A DNA stretch of 64,000 bases, from the NCBI RefSeq assembly GCF_015477355.1, contig NZ_JADLRJ010000009.1, positions 62,001 to 126,000 on the forward strand, written 5' to 3'. The translations under genes were made by a program, and so were the position numbers. Shown piece after piece: positions 44,835 to 54,256 of this stretch (positions within the stretch are counted from its first letter, which is position 1; each line of letters opens with the position of its first letter). This DNA is from Nocardia blacklockiae (GTDB lineage Bacteria > Actinomycetota > Actinomycetes > Mycobacteriales > Mycobacteriaceae). The notes beneath the pieces are model-generated. The model ran no database searches. It saw only the letters and a program-made list of their open reading frames with translations, and had not been told where the DNA came from.

Positions 44835-45410
44835 TCAGCCTCGAACGAGCAGCGGCGGCCCGCGCGTGCGGAACACGTCCGCGGCGAAGACCCGCAGAAT
44901 GACGCGGTCGCGGTAGGTGGTCCGCAGCGGCCGCGGCCCAGCGATCGCCGGCGACCGGAGCAGCTCCGGCAGGACCCGGGACAGCGCCGTCCCGATCCGG
45001 TACGTCGCCTCGGCCGCGTGGATCACCAGCGCGGCACCCAGCGCGGCGACGACGTGGGCGCACAGCATGCCCGGCGTCCACATCGACGCGCCGTGCGACA
45101 TGCCCGCCATGCCGAACGACAGCACGGCGTGACCCAGCACCTGCCCGCCCACGAGCGCGACCGCCAGCCCGCCCCGCCCGTGCGGCAGCGGCCCGGACAC
45201 CAGCGCCCCGACCACCGTGCAGGCGGCGACCAGCAGTGCCAGCGTGGTGGTCCCGACCGGCATGCCGCCCGACGCCCATCCGTGCGCCGCGATCGACAAC
45301 GCCCCCGACACCGAACCGGCCGATGCCCCGCGCAACCGCGCCGCCGCCGTGCGGCGCAACCGTGCCGCCGCGGCGTCGCGGGCCGGGGGCCGGCCGGAAT
45401 CGATGATCAC
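44835..45410 (-). CDS. His/Met-rich membrane protein of unknown function
   Basis: This 191-residue protein has several membrane segments (MPVGTTTLALLVAACTVVGA, LAVALVGGQVLGHAVLSFGM, MLCAHVVAALGAALVIHAAE). A loop reads GMAGMSHGASMWTPGM, methionine- and histidine-rich in the manner of copper-binding membrane proteins. GTG 45408-45410 is the start, 5 bases after a TATCAT hexamer, suggesting a leaderless message. It lies upstream of the PepSY gene on the same strand across a 378-base gap, so a shared metal-related role is suggested but not proven. Confidence 0.65.
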   Translation of the reverse strand: MIIDSGRPPARDAAAARLRRTAAARLRGASAGSVSGALSIAAHGWASGGMPVGTTTLALLVAACTVVGALVSGPLPHGRGGLAVALVGGQVLGHAVLSFGMAGMSHGASMWTPGMLCAHVVAALGAALVIHAAEATYRIGTALSRVLPELLRSPAIAGPRPLRTTYRDRVILRVFAADVFRTRGPPLLVRG

Positions 45411-45468
45411 TTGCTGATGATAACGGACCGGTTACCGCCGTTTACCCCGCTCGCGCAGAGCGATCCGG

Positions 45469-47127
45469 CTATTCCGCCGCCGGCTCCATCTCCACCAGCG
45501 GCTTGCGCAGCAGCTTGCCGGTGGCATTGCGGGGCAGCTCGTCGAGGAAGATGACCTCGCGCGGCACCTTGTAGCGGGCGAGGTTGGCCTTGACGAAGTC
45601 CTTGATCTCCTGCGGGTCCCGGTTGGAGTCGGGGCCCGGGACGACGATCGCGCGCAGCCGCTTGCCGTAGTCGCGATCGTCGACGCCGACGACGGCGGCC
45701 TCCAGCACGTCGGGGCGGTTGGCGATCAGGTGCTCGACCTCCTGCGGGAAGACGTTCTCGCCGCCGGAGACGATCATGTCGTCGTCGCGGCCGTCGATGA
45801 ACAGCAGCCCGTGCTCGTCGAAGTGCCCGACATCGCCGGAGGACATCATGCCGTCGACGGTCTCCTTGGTGCGGCCGTCGGTGTAGGCCTTGAAGGAGTG
45901 CGCGTTGTCGATGAAAATCGTGCCGGTGACGTGCGGTTCGGTGATCCGCTTGCGGTTCTCGTCGTAGAGCGCGAGGCGGATGCCGACCGGCGGGCGGCCC
46001 GCGGTGGTCGGCGCGATGCGCAGGTCCTGCGGGCTCGCGACGGTGATGACCGCGCACTCGGTGGACCCGTAGACGTTGTAGAGCACGTCACCGAAGTAGT
46101 CCAGGGTGCGGGTGACCACGTCCGGCGGGATCGCCGAGCCGGCGGCGAAAAGCATTCGCAGCGAAGACATGTCGTACTTCGCCAGCGTCTCGGCGGGCAG
46201 GTCGAGCATGCGCTGCAGCATGGTCGGCACCACCACCAGCGAGGTCGCCCGGTACTTCGTGATGTTGGCGAGCGTCTTCTCGGGGTCGAACTTGCGCTGC
46301 TGGAACACCATTCGGTTGCCCAGCGCCAGCCCGAGGGTGAACTGCGAGAGCCCGGTGGCGTGGAAGATCGGCGCGGCGACGACCATGGTACCGTTGCGCG
46401 GCAACGGAATTCGGTCCAGGAACTGCGCGGAGATGAAAACGCTCACCTTCTCGCGCGGCGCGCCCTTCGGGGTGCCGGTGGTGCCCGAGGTCAGGATGAT
46501 CATGCCGCCCGGCTTCTCCGGCGCGGGCATCGGAGCGGGGGATTGCCCCGCCATCAGCGTGTCCAGCGTCGGAATCGACGGGTCGACCCCGTCCTTCTCG
46601 TCCACCCAGGTGAGGATGCGCGGGATGTCGTCCGGGATCGCGCCCATCAGCTCGACGAACTCGCTGTCGTGCAGGACCGCCTTGACCTGCTCGCGCGCGG
46701 CGACGTCGGCGAGCTGCGGCTTGGCGAAACCGGTGTTCATCAGCACGGCGCGCACGCCGAGCTTGCCCGTGGCGGTCAGGCTCAGCACCATGCCGCGGTG
46801 GTCGCGGGCCAGCACGGCCACCACGTCGCCCTGGCCGAGACCCTGCGCGGCCAGGCCGCGAGCGACCTGATTGGACTGCGCGTCGATCTGCGCGAAGGTC
46901 AGCTCGCCGCGTTCGTCGACGATCGCGGGCGCGTCGGCGTTGGTCCGGGCGGCGTGCATGATGACGCCCGCGAACGGACCGAACTTGCTGACATTGGTGG
47001 CGGAGCTGAGCGCATGGTCGAGGCGCAGCGGGTTGAACAACCCGCGCTTGCGCATGGCATTGACTCCCAGAGCCATATCTCCGGCCTTGCGGAGGGCAGT
47101 GCTGACTGACGGAAGGACAGCTGACAT
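45469..47127 (-). CDS. acyl-CoA synthetase, FadD2/FadD12-like
   Basis: This 552-residue AMP-forming ligase activates fatty acids as acyl-CoA or acyl-AMP. The ATP loop is ILTSGTTGTPKGAP, motif II is YNVYGSTECAV, motif III is GDVGHFDEHGLLFIDGRDDD, and the catalytic lysine is in ATGKLLRKPL. ATG 47125-47127 has GGAAGG upstream. A close paralogue lies just upstream on the same strand, so the pair arose by duplication. Substrate is probably a medium or long chain acid. Confidence 0.9.
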   Translation of the reverse strand: MSAVLPSVSTALRKAGDMALGVNAMRKRGLFNPLRLDHALSSATNVSKFGPFAGVIMHAARTNADAPAIVDERGELTFAQIDAQSNQVARGLAAQGLGQGDVVAVLARDHRGMVLSLTATGKLGVRAVLMNTGFAKPQLADVAAREQVKAVLHDSEFVELMGAIPDDIPRILTWVDEKDGVDPSIPTLDTLMAGQSPAPMPAPEKPGGMIILTSGTTGTPKGAPREKVSVFISAQFLDRIPLPRNGTMVVAAPIFHATGLSQFTLGLALGNRMVFQQRKFDPEKTLANITKYRATSLVVVPTMLQRMLDLPAETLAKYDMSSLRMLFAAGSAIPPDVVTRTLDYFGDVLYNVYGSTECAVITVASPQDLRIAPTTAGRPPVGIRLALYDENRKRITEPHVTGTIFIDNAHSFKAYTDGRTKETVDGMMSSGDVGHFDEHGLLFIDGRDDDMIVSGGENVFPQEVEHLIANRPDVLEAAVVGVDDRDYGKRLRAIVVPGPDSNRDPQEIKDFVKANLARYKVPREVIFLDELPRNATGKLLRKPLVEMEPAAE

Positions 47128-47273
47128 AGGTACAACCTTCCGCGGCTACCGCCGATGAAGCTGGCGGACCGCAACATCGAGATCCAGTGCGCTGCTAACC
47201 CTAGCAAGCAGGCCTGATGGGATGTGGTTCGTGTCTCTGTAACCGAAGGTACGCCTATAACTAGACAGTCGAC

Positions 47274-48926
47274 CTACTGTGTGACGGGGTAGTCGACGAG
47301 GGTGCGGCGCAGCAGTTTGCCGGTCGTGTTGCGGGGGAGTTCCTCCAGGAAGACGACCTCGCGCGGCACCTTGTAGCGCGCCAGGTTCCCCTTCACGTAG
47401 GCCTTGATCTCCTCGGCGTCGGGTGTGACGCCCGGCTCGGGCACGATGAACGCGCGCAGCCGCTTGCCGAATTCCACGTCGTCCACGCCCACGACGGCGG
47501 CGTCGAAGACGTCGGGGCGCTCCAGCAGCAGATTCTCGACTTCCTGCGGGAAGACGTTCTCGCCGCCGGAGACGATCATGTCGTCGTCGCGGCCGTCGAC
47601 GAACAGCAGGCCGTGCTCGTCGAAGTGGCCCACGTCGCCGGAGGACATGTAGTCGCCGATGATCTCCTTGTGCCGGCCGTCGGTGTAGCCCTTGAACGGT
47701 GCGCCGGAGCGGATGAAGATCCGGCCTTTAACGTGCTTGTCGCGGATGCGGCGGCCGTCCTCGTCGAACAGCGCGACCTCACAGGTGGTGGGCGGGCGGC
47801 CCGCGGTGCCCGGGGCGATGGCCAGGTCCTCGGGTCGCGCGACGGTGGCGACCGCGCATTCGGTGGAGCCGTAGAGGTTGTAGACGACGGGGCCGAACGC
47901 CTCGGTGGCGCGCAGCGTCAGCTCGGGCGACAGCGCGGAACCCGCGAGCACGATGGATTTCAGCGACGACAGGTCGTACTTCGCCCGGACGGCCGGGTCG
48001 AGTTCCACCATGCGATGCAGCATGGTCGGCACCGCGACCAGCATCTCCACCTTGTGCTCGGCGATCTTGCGCAGCGTGGTCTCGGCGTCGAAGCGGCGGA
48101 TGAGCACCACCTCGCAGCCGAGGCCGGCCGCGACCAGCCAGGTGGCCTGGCCGGTGCTGTGGAAGATGGGCGAGACGATCATCATCCGGCCCTGCCGCGG
48201 GAACGGCAGCCGGTCGATCACCTGCACCGTCGACAGCGGCGAAACCTTATCGCGCGGAGCGCCTTTCGGTAAGCCGGTGGTGCCGCTGGTGAGGATGATG
48301 AACCCGCCGGGCTTGGCGGGCAGCGGCAGCGGCTCCCGGGAGTTGGCGGCCATCAGTTCCTCGACCGTGGCCGCGCCCTCGGGGAGTTCGTGGCCCTCGT
48401 CGACCCAGGTGAGTACGCGGGGTAGCTCGGGCGGCAAGGCGTCGAGCAGGCCGACGAATTCGCTGTCGTGCAGGACCGCCTTGACGTTCTCGCGCTCGCA
48501 GACCTCGGCGAACTGCGGCTTGGCGAAGCCGGTGTTCATCAGGGCCAGCCGGGCGCCGAGTTTGCCCGCGGCCGCCATCGCCAGCAGCAGGCCGCGATGG
48601 TCGCGGGCCAGGATGCCGAGCACCGTGCCGGGCGTGACGCCCAGGCCGCGCAGGCCGTGCGCCAGCGCGTTGGAGCCCTCGTCGAGTTCCCGGTAGGTGA
48701 GCGCGCCGCGCTCGTCGATCGCCGCCACATTGCCCGGCCAGGTGCGCGCCGCGTGCCGGACCATCGTCGCCTGCGGGCCCAGCACCCGCGATTCCTTGAT
48801 GGTGCGCAGTGTCTCCACGGGGTCGCGCGGGTCGATGAACCCCCGCGTCCGCAGTACGTTCAGGCCGCGCAGCGTCTCCACGGTGTGGACCGCCCTGCGC
48901 TGTACGTCTTCCAGAATCGAGGTCAC
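47274..48926 (-). CDS. acyl-CoA synthetase, tandem paralogue of the next gene
   Basis: This 550-residue ligase has the same motifs as its neighbour (ILTSGTTGLPKGAP, YNLYGSTECAV, TGKLLRRTL). GTG 48924-48926 is the start because GGAGG (48935-48939) sits 8 bases upstream. Another GTG at 48935 overlaps the ribosome site. A gap of 146 bases separates it from the downstream paralogue, so the two may have separate promoters. Function is as for the FadD family; the chain length is unknown. Confidence 0.9.
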   Translation of the reverse strand: MTSILEDVQRRAVHTVETLRGLNVLRTRGFIDPRDPVETLRTIKESRVLGPQATMVRHAARTWPGNVAAIDERGALTYRELDEGSNALAHGLRGLGVTPGTVLGILARDHRGLLLAMAAAGKLGARLALMNTGFAKPQFAEVCERENVKAVLHDSEFVGLLDALPPELPRVLTWVDEGHELPEGAATVEELMAANSREPLPLPAKPGGFIILTSGTTGLPKGAPRDKVSPLSTVQVIDRLPFPRQGRMMIVSPIFHSTGQATWLVAAGLGCEVVLIRRFDAETTLRKIAEHKVEMLVAVPTMLHRMVELDPAVRAKYDLSSLKSIVLAGSALSPELTLRATEAFGPVVYNLYGSTECAVATVARPEDLAIAPGTAGRPPTTCEVALFDEDGRRIRDKHVKGRIFIRSGAPFKGYTDGRHKEIIGDYMSSGDVGHFDEHGLLFVDGRDDDMIVSGGENVFPQEVENLLLERPDVFDAAVVGVDDVEFGKRLRAFIVPEPGVTPDAEEIKAYVKGNLARYKVPREVVFLEELPRNTTGKLLRRTLVDYPVTQ

Positions 48927-49044
48927 CTCGAACACCTCCGCGTGCCCAACGTGCGTCGCCGCACGCCACCCATCCGTGTCTGGAAGGTAGCAGCCGGGTG
49001 TGACCTGGGATACACAAATTCGGCCAAGTCGGGCGTCGGCGTGC

Positions 49045-50415
49045 CTACCGTCCGCGCACGCACTTGTCGTAGAGGTCGGGGAAGCGGCCGTCGGGGTCGT
49101 AGCGGTGCTTCAGGCGGTGGTAGGTCTCGCCGCCGTACAGCTGCCAGAACTCGTCCTCGGTGTAGTGCGCGGTCGAGTACAGGGGCTTGCGGCCGCCGAG
49201 TTCGGTGATCTTGCGTTCGATCAGCCGGTTGTGATGGCCCGGTGCCTGACCGGCGCGCAGCCGCACCGGTGCCCAGAAGCCGACGCTGACGAACAGCTTG
49301 CCGGTCTCGATCGGATACAGGCTCGCGGCGCGGCGCATCACGAAGGGGCACAACCAGACCGGGGAGATGCCGACCTCGCGGTCGAAGAAGGCCAGGAACT
49401 CGGGCACCGTCTCCGCGGGCAGGTCGGCGTCCTGCAGCACCCACTCCACCGGGCGGCCCGCCGCGGTGAGGAGCCGGTCGACGCGGCCGTCGTTGCGTGC
49501 CCACATCTGTAGCCGCCGCAGGGTTTCCGCGTTGCGGTAGCGCCGGGGCCACAGCCGCCGCACCGCCGGAATCTCCAGGCCGAAGGCCTTCGAGGTCCAG
49601 TACAGGTCGGTGTCCCAGCGCCAGAGGTAGTCGCGGATGGTCAGGAAGTCCTCGGTGTGCGACCGGACGGCGTGGTAGTAGACGCGCCGGCCCGTGTAGT
49701 CCGACAGGTAGGGCGCGGTATTGGTGAAGGTGCCCAGGCTCAGGTGCACCGCGTCCGGCGCGAAGTACGTGCCGTCGACGAAATCGACTGTCTCGCCATC
49801 GAACTCGCGGGTCTCGACGATCTTGCGCAGCGTGTCCACCCATTCGGCGGGCGAGGTGGTGCGGACGTGCCGCAGCCGGACGATCGGCTGCGCGGGCTCG
49901 ACATCGATCCGCAGCCGCAGCGCGTAGCCGAGGCAGCCGTAGGAATGGGGGAGGGCGTGGAACAGTTCGGCGTGCGAGTTGTCGGCGGTGGCCGTGACGA
50001 TCTCGCCCTCGCCGGTGAGGATTTCCATCTCGGTGACGCAGTCGTGCGGCAAACCCGCACGGAACGACGAGGATTCGGCGCCGGTGCCGACGACCGCGCC
50101 GCCCAGCGTGATGGTCTTGCAGTCCAGCACCAGCGGGGGCAGCACCTGGCGGGCGAGGGTGGCGTCGGCGATCGTCTCGTAGGTGGCCATGCCCTCGACC
50201 TCGGCGGTGCGGGCCTGCGGATCGACGGTCAGGACCCGGTCGAACTTCCGCACGTCCAGGCCGGCGCCGTGCTGTGCGCGGGGACGCCACAGGTTGGAGG
50301 TGGATTTGACCAGGTGCACGGGCTCGCCGGACGGTAGCGCCTCGAAGGTGTCGCGCAGGTCGGCGACGGCCCGGCGGTGGCGCGCGAGAGCGATATCGGA
50401 CGGTGTATCGGACAT
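49045..50415 (-). CDS. FAD-linked oxidoreductase, DHCR24/BBE-like
   Basis: This 456-residue protein has the FAD_binding_4 fold: EPVHLVKSTSNLWRPRAQHG, LDCKTITLGGAVVGTGAESS, HDCVTEMEILTGEGEIVTAT and SYGCLGYALRLRID. The C-terminal half resembles delta-24 sterol reductase-type oxidoreductases in mycobacteria. It could reduce a sterol or polyprenyl double bond, but the substrate is unknown. ATG 50413-50415 has GGGGA upstream. No partner lies in the same operon. Confidence 0.8.
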   Translation of the reverse strand: MSDTPSDIALARHRRAVADLRDTFEALPSGEPVHLVKSTSNLWRPRAQHGAGLDVRKFDRVLTVDPQARTAEVEGMATYETIADATLARQVLPPLVLDCKTITLGGAVVGTGAESSSFRAGLPHDCVTEMEILTGEGEIVTATADNSHAELFHALPHSYGCLGYALRLRIDVEPAQPIVRLRHVRTTSPAEWVDTLRKIVETREFDGETVDFVDGTYFAPDAVHLSLGTFTNTAPYLSDYTGRRVYYHAVRSHTEDFLTIRDYLWRWDTDLYWTSKAFGLEIPAVRRLWPRRYRNAETLRRLQMWARNDGRVDRLLTAAGRPVEWVLQDADLPAETVPEFLAFFDREVGISPVWLCPFVMRRAASLYPIETGKLFVSVGFWAPVRLRAGQAPGHHNRLIERKITELGGRKPLYSTAHYTEDEFWQLYGGETYHRLKHRYDPDGRFPDLYDKCVRGR

Positions 50416-50608
50416 GGCATCCCCTGTCGCACTGGAGGATTCGGGGGCGCCGGCGACGCTGCCGTACGTCCGTGCGAATCCCGCTGCGCCGGTTCATTTC
50501 CGGGCCTGCCGCGGTTGCGGTACCCCAGCATGACACGCACCTCCGACAACGACGCGGGGATTGCGCGGGCCGCTGCTCGATGTCGGGGTCAGCACTTAGT
50601 GTGAAGGC

Positions 50609-51244
50609 ATGCGTATCGCTGTGCTGACGGTGCTCCTTCTCCTGGCGGCCGGGTGCTCCCTGACCAAGGACGGCGAGCCACACCCGGTGCCGGGCGCAGC
50701 CGCGGCGCCCCCGTCGCGCGGTGCCGCGCTGTCCGACGTCGACGCCTGGGTTCGTTCCGGAGCCCCGGTGGACCCCGCCCGTTTCGGCACGGCCACCACC
50801 CGTGACGGCAAGGTCACGTCCCTGAACGGCGATATCGCGTTCGTCGACGAGACCGGAAAGATCAAGTGCACCACCGACTTCCACAGCGGTTTCAAAGACC
50901 TCAGCTGCCTGGTCGACCTGAAGAACCCACCCCCGCGGCCGCCGGGCGAACAAATCGGCAACTGGGTCGGCGGCTGGATCGACTACTCCGGCCCGACGCT
51001 CTCGGTGGGTTCCCTCCACGGCGACCCGGGCCCGTTCATCCGCGGCAACGGCCCAACCCTCCCCTACGGCAGCCGCATCACCGCAGGAGATTTCACCTGC
51101 CGCCTGGAACCAGGCGCCCTCGTCTGCCTCCACGAATCCGCGAAATCCGCCGTCCGAATCAGCGACGCGGGAGTAATCCCCTTCGGCTGCCTACATGAAC
51201 AGGCCGACCCGAAATCCTATGTCGGCCAGGCCTTCACCTGCTGA
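50609..51244 (+). CDS. lipoprotein of unknown function
   Basis: This 211-residue protein has a lipoprotein signal (MRIAVLTVLLLLAAGC) with the lipidated cysteine at residue 16. The mature part has six cysteines outside the signal, arranged in pairs (KIKCTTDF, DLSCLVDL, FTCRLEPGALVCLH, FGCLHE, final C), so disulfides are likely. It resembles small LppX-type secreted proteins of mycobacteria only in layout. Function unknown. Confidence 0.75.
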   Translation: MRIAVLTVLLLLAAGCSLTKDGEPHPVPGAAAAPPSRGAALSDVDAWVRSGAPVDPARFGTATTRDGKVTSLNGDIAFVDETGKIKCTTDFHSGFKDLSCLVDLKNPPPRPPGEQIGNWVGGWIDYSGPTLSVGSLHGDPGPFIRGNGPTLPYGSRITAGDFTCRLEPGALVCLHESAKSAVRISDAGVIPFGCLHEQADPKSYVGQAFTC

Positions 51245-51369
51245 GTGCAGCGGCTGCGGCATCCACCGTCGCCCCCGCTGTTCAGCTGTCGACTCCCGGC
51301 AATGGCACGCGCAACACTTCACGCCACTCATAACGCTGACGTGGGGTGCGTTGTGAACCGGAAATGAGG

Positions 51370-51401
51370 AACCGGTGTGGTTCGGTAGAACCACACCGGT
51401 T
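51370..51401. terminator. strong hairpin between convergent genes
   Basis: AACCGGTGTGGTTC-GGTA-GAACCACACCGGTT is a perfect 14-bp stem with a 4-base loop, followed on the plus strand by a short T run. It lies 126 bases after the lipoprotein stop and 26 bases before the end of the convergent fadE23-like gene, and may stop transcription from both sides. Confidence 0.75.
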
Positions 51402-51426
51402 TCGAGTCCCCACTCGCGTCAGTGCG

Positions 51427-52662
51427 TCACTTCAGTTCGGCGCTGGTCAGTTCCAGGACCCGGCGGGCCACGATGAGTTGCTGGATCTGCTGGGTGCCCT
51501 CGAAGATGTCGAGGATCTTGGCGTCGCGGGCCCACTTCTCCAGCAGGAGGCGCTGGGAGTAGCCGACGCCGCCGGCGAGTTCGACGGCCTTGAGGGTGAC
51601 GTCGGTGCCCATGCGGCCGGCCTTGGCCTTGGACATGGAGGCCTCGAGGGAGTTGGGCTTCTTGTTGTCGGCCATCCAGCCGGCGCGCAGCGACAGCAGG
51701 TAGGCCGCTTCCCAATCCGCTTCCAGGCGAAGGAATTCCGCGGCGGCGGCGTGCTGGGCGTTGGCGGGGCGGTCGTAGTCGATCTCGACGCCGGACTCGG
51801 TGAGGATCTTGCGCAGTTCCTCGAGGGCGGCGCGGCCGACGCCGACGGCCATCGCGGCCACCAGCGGGCGGGTGTTGTCGAAGGTCTGCATGACCCCGGC
51901 AAAACCCTTCTCCACGTTGACTTCCGGGCTGCCGAGGATGTTGTCCTTCGGAATCCGGCAGTCCTCGAGCCGCAACTCGGCGGTGTCGGAGGCCTTGATG
52001 CCCAGCTTGTGCTCGAGCCGGGCGACGGTGAGCCCCGGTGCGTCCCGCGGCACCACGAACGACTTGATGGCGGCGCGGCCCTTGGTCTTGTCGACCGTCG
52101 CCCACACCACGATGTGGGTGGCGCGCGAACCGGCGGTCACGAAGATCTTGGTGCCGTTGAGAACCCACTCGTCGCCGTCGAGCACCGCGGTGGTGGACAC
52201 CGCCGCCGAGTCGGAACCGAACGAGGGCTCGGTGATGGCCATGGCGGCCCACACCTTGCCGAACCGGTCCAGTTGCTCGTCGGTGGCGACCGCGGCGATG
52301 GCGGCGTTGCCGAGACCCTGATACGGGATCGACAGCATCAGGCCGACGTCGCCCCAGGACGTCTCCAGGGCGTTCATCAGCGCGGACATGTTGCCGCCGT
52401 TGGAGTTTCCGAGCAGCTCGGTGGCGTGGCTGTCGGGCTTCTCGCCGGTCTCGGACTTGCGGCCGCCGGTGGCGCCCGAGATGTCCTGGGTACCGGAGTC
52501 GGCCAGGCCCTCCACCATGGCGGCCATGGTGTCCAGCTCGACCGGGTACTCGTGCTCGGCGAGGTCGTACTTGCGCGAGATCGGGCGGAAGATCTCCTGC
52601 GCGACCTGGTGCGCCTGGTTGGCGCTGGCCCGCAGCTTCTTGGGGAGTTCGAGATTGATCAT
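51427..52662 (-). CDS. fadE23: acyl-CoA dehydrogenase, FadE23-like
   Basis: This 411-residue flavoprotein would introduce the alpha-beta double bond into acyl-CoA. It reads AMAITEPSFGSDSAAVSTTA (substrate/FAD segment) and ends with FEGTQQIQQLIVARRVL, typical of ACADs. ATG 52660-52662 follows GGAG. It is preceded by a second ACAD 25 bases upstream, and hisN lies beyond; the same fadE24-fadE23-hisN neighbourhood exists around Rv3137-Rv3140 in M. tuberculosis, which supports the names. Confidence 0.88.
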   Translation of the reverse strand: MINLELPKKLRASANQAHQVAQEIFRPISRKYDLAEHEYPVELDTMAAMVEGLADSGTQDISGATGGRKSETGEKPDSHATELLGNSNGGNMSALMNALETSWGDVGLMLSIPYQGLGNAAIAAVATDEQLDRFGKVWAAMAITEPSFGSDSAAVSTTAVLDGDEWVLNGTKIFVTAGSRATHIVVWATVDKTKGRAAIKSFVVPRDAPGLTVARLEHKLGIKASDTAELRLEDCRIPKDNILGSPEVNVEKGFAGVMQTFDNTRPLVAAMAVGVGRAALEELRKILTESGVEIDYDRPANAQHAAAAEFLRLEADWEAAYLLSLRAGWMADNKKPNSLEASMSKAKAGRMGTDVTLKAVELAGGVGYSQRLLLEKWARDAKILDIFEGTQQIQQLIVARRVLELTSAELK

Positions 52663-52687
52663 GATGGTCTCCGTTGCGGAAGTCGGG

Positions 52688-54073
52688 CTAGACGAGAACG
52701 ACGCCTTCGGCGATGCCGATGGCACGGAGGTCGCGGTACCAGCGCTCGACCGGGTGCTCCTTGGTGAAGCCGTGCCCGCCGAGCAGCTGCACGCCGTCCA
52801 GGCCGATCTGCATGCCCTTGTCGGTGGCCAGCTTCCGGGCCAGCGCCGCCTCACGAGCGAACGACAAGCCCTGCTCCGCGCGTGACGCACCCCGCAGAGT
52901 CACGAGCCGCATGCCGTCCAGTTCGATAGCGATATTGGCGACCATGAACGCCACCGCCTGGCGATGCGCGATCGGCTCGCCGAACGCCTCGCGCTCCTTC
53001 ACGTACGGAATCACGTAGTCCAGCACGGCCTGACCGGTGCCGACCGCCAGCGACGCCCAGCCCAGGCGGGCCAGCCGCACCGCGTCGGCGTACTCCTCGG
53101 CGCGCTGGGCGGCGTCGCCGTCGCCCAGAATCGCGTCGGTGGAGACCGCCACGTTGTCCAGGATCAGCCGGCCCAGGCCCGCGGCGCGCAGACCCATGCT
53201 CGGGTCGGCCTCGATCACGACGCCCGGGGTGTCGGATTCCACGATGAACAGCGCCGGGCGGCCGTCCAGCTCGGCGGCGACGACGAACAGTTCGGCGTCG
53301 CCGGCGGCCGGGACCAGGCTCTTCACGCCGTTGAGGCGGTAGCCGCTGGGGGAGCGGGTGGCCTTGGTCTGCAGCGCGAACGGGTCGAACAGCGGCCGCG
53401 GCTCGCTGATCACGACCGACGCCTGCGGCACGTTCTCGCCGGTGAAGGCGCCCAGGTAGGTCTTCTGCTGCGCGTCGGTGCCCCACTGCGACAGCGCGAC
53501 CGCGACACCCGAGGGCGCCAGGATCGGCAGGGCCAGGCCCATGTCGCCGTGCGCGAGCGCCTCGGCCACCATCGAGTTGGTGACCGCGCCGCGCTCGGCG
53601 GCCGCGCCCTCCAGCTCCTCGGGCACGTTGATCAGCGTGATGCCGAGCTCGGCGGCGCGCTCGAGCAGGTCGCGCGGGGCCTTGGCGGCGCTGTCGGCCT
53701 CGTAGGCGGCCGGGCGCAGGATCTCCTCGGCGAACTCGCGGACCGTCTCGACGATCATCTTCTGCTCGTCGCTCGGGGTGAGGTCGAAGTAGTCCTTGGT
53801 GCGGGACTCGTTGGCGGGCAGCCGCTTCGGCTGGCCGCCCCCGGCGACCTTGTTGAACGCGCGGGTGGCCTTGCCGAGCGTGCGGAAGCCGGTCTTGGTG
53901 CCTTCGTAGGTGAGCCGGTTGATCGGCTCGCGCAGCTTGTACTTCTCGGCGAGCTCGGACCCGGTGAGGGTCGTCATGACTCGCATGGCCGCGCCCATCC
54001 AGTCGCGCTTCTGCGGATTCAGGCCCACGGCGGAATCCGGACGTCGCTTCGTTGCGGTGTCTCGAGTGCTCAT
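52688..54073 (-). CDS. fadE24: acyl-CoA dehydrogenase, FadE24-like
   Basis: This 461-residue ACAD carries an N-terminal extension of about 100 residues before the dehydrogenase core (DLTPSDEQKMIVETVREFAE, and VQLLGGHGFTKEHPVERWYR near the C-terminus). ATG 54071-54073 with GGTG upstream is chosen. It is first in the fadE24-fadE23 operon, with two dyads at 54121-54156 upstream. In mycobacteria the pair is thought to act together in lipid beta-oxidation. Substrate unknown. Confidence 0.88.
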   Translation of the reverse strand: MSTRDTATKRRPDSAVGLNPQKRDWMGAAMRVMTTLTGSELAEKYKLREPINRLTYEGTKTGFRTLGKATRAFNKVAGGGQPKRLPANESRTKDYFDLTPSDEQKMIVETVREFAEEILRPAAYEADSAAKAPRDLLERAAELGITLINVPEELEGAAAERGAVTNSMVAEALAHGDMGLALPILAPSGVAVALSQWGTDAQQKTYLGAFTGENVPQASVVISEPRPLFDPFALQTKATRSPSGYRLNGVKSLVPAAGDAELFVVAAELDGRPALFIVESDTPGVVIEADPSMGLRAAGLGRLILDNVAVSTDAILGDGDAAQRAEEYADAVRLARLGWASLAVGTGQAVLDYVIPYVKEREAFGEPIAHRQAVAFMVANIAIELDGMRLVTLRGASRAEQGLSFAREAALARKLATDKGMQIGLDGVQLLGGHGFTKEHPVERWYRDLRAIGIAEGVVLV

Positions 54074-54120
54074 AATCACCAGTTTTCTCGGAGTGGGGGT
54101 GGGTGATCGGTCCCAGCATC

Positions 54121-54156
54121 TTACTGTCGAGTAAGGCTATCTTACTCCAGAGTAAG
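54121..54156. promoter_or_regulatory. two TTACT-type dyads before fadE24
   Basis: TTACT-GTCG-AGTAA (54121-54134) and CTTACTC-CA-GAGTAAG (54141-54156) are inverted repeats with centres 21 bases apart, two helical turns, about 50 and 70 bases before the fadE24 start. They look like paired TetR-family sites. No matching regulator is adjacent. Confidence 0.6.
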
Positions 54157-54256
54157 AAAGACGTCGAGCGGCAGCATACGGAGAGCGATCTCCGCCACAG
54201 CCACGGGTCGGCCGGCGTGCCCCGCCGTAGGGGTTCCGTGCCGATAGTGTCGGTTG

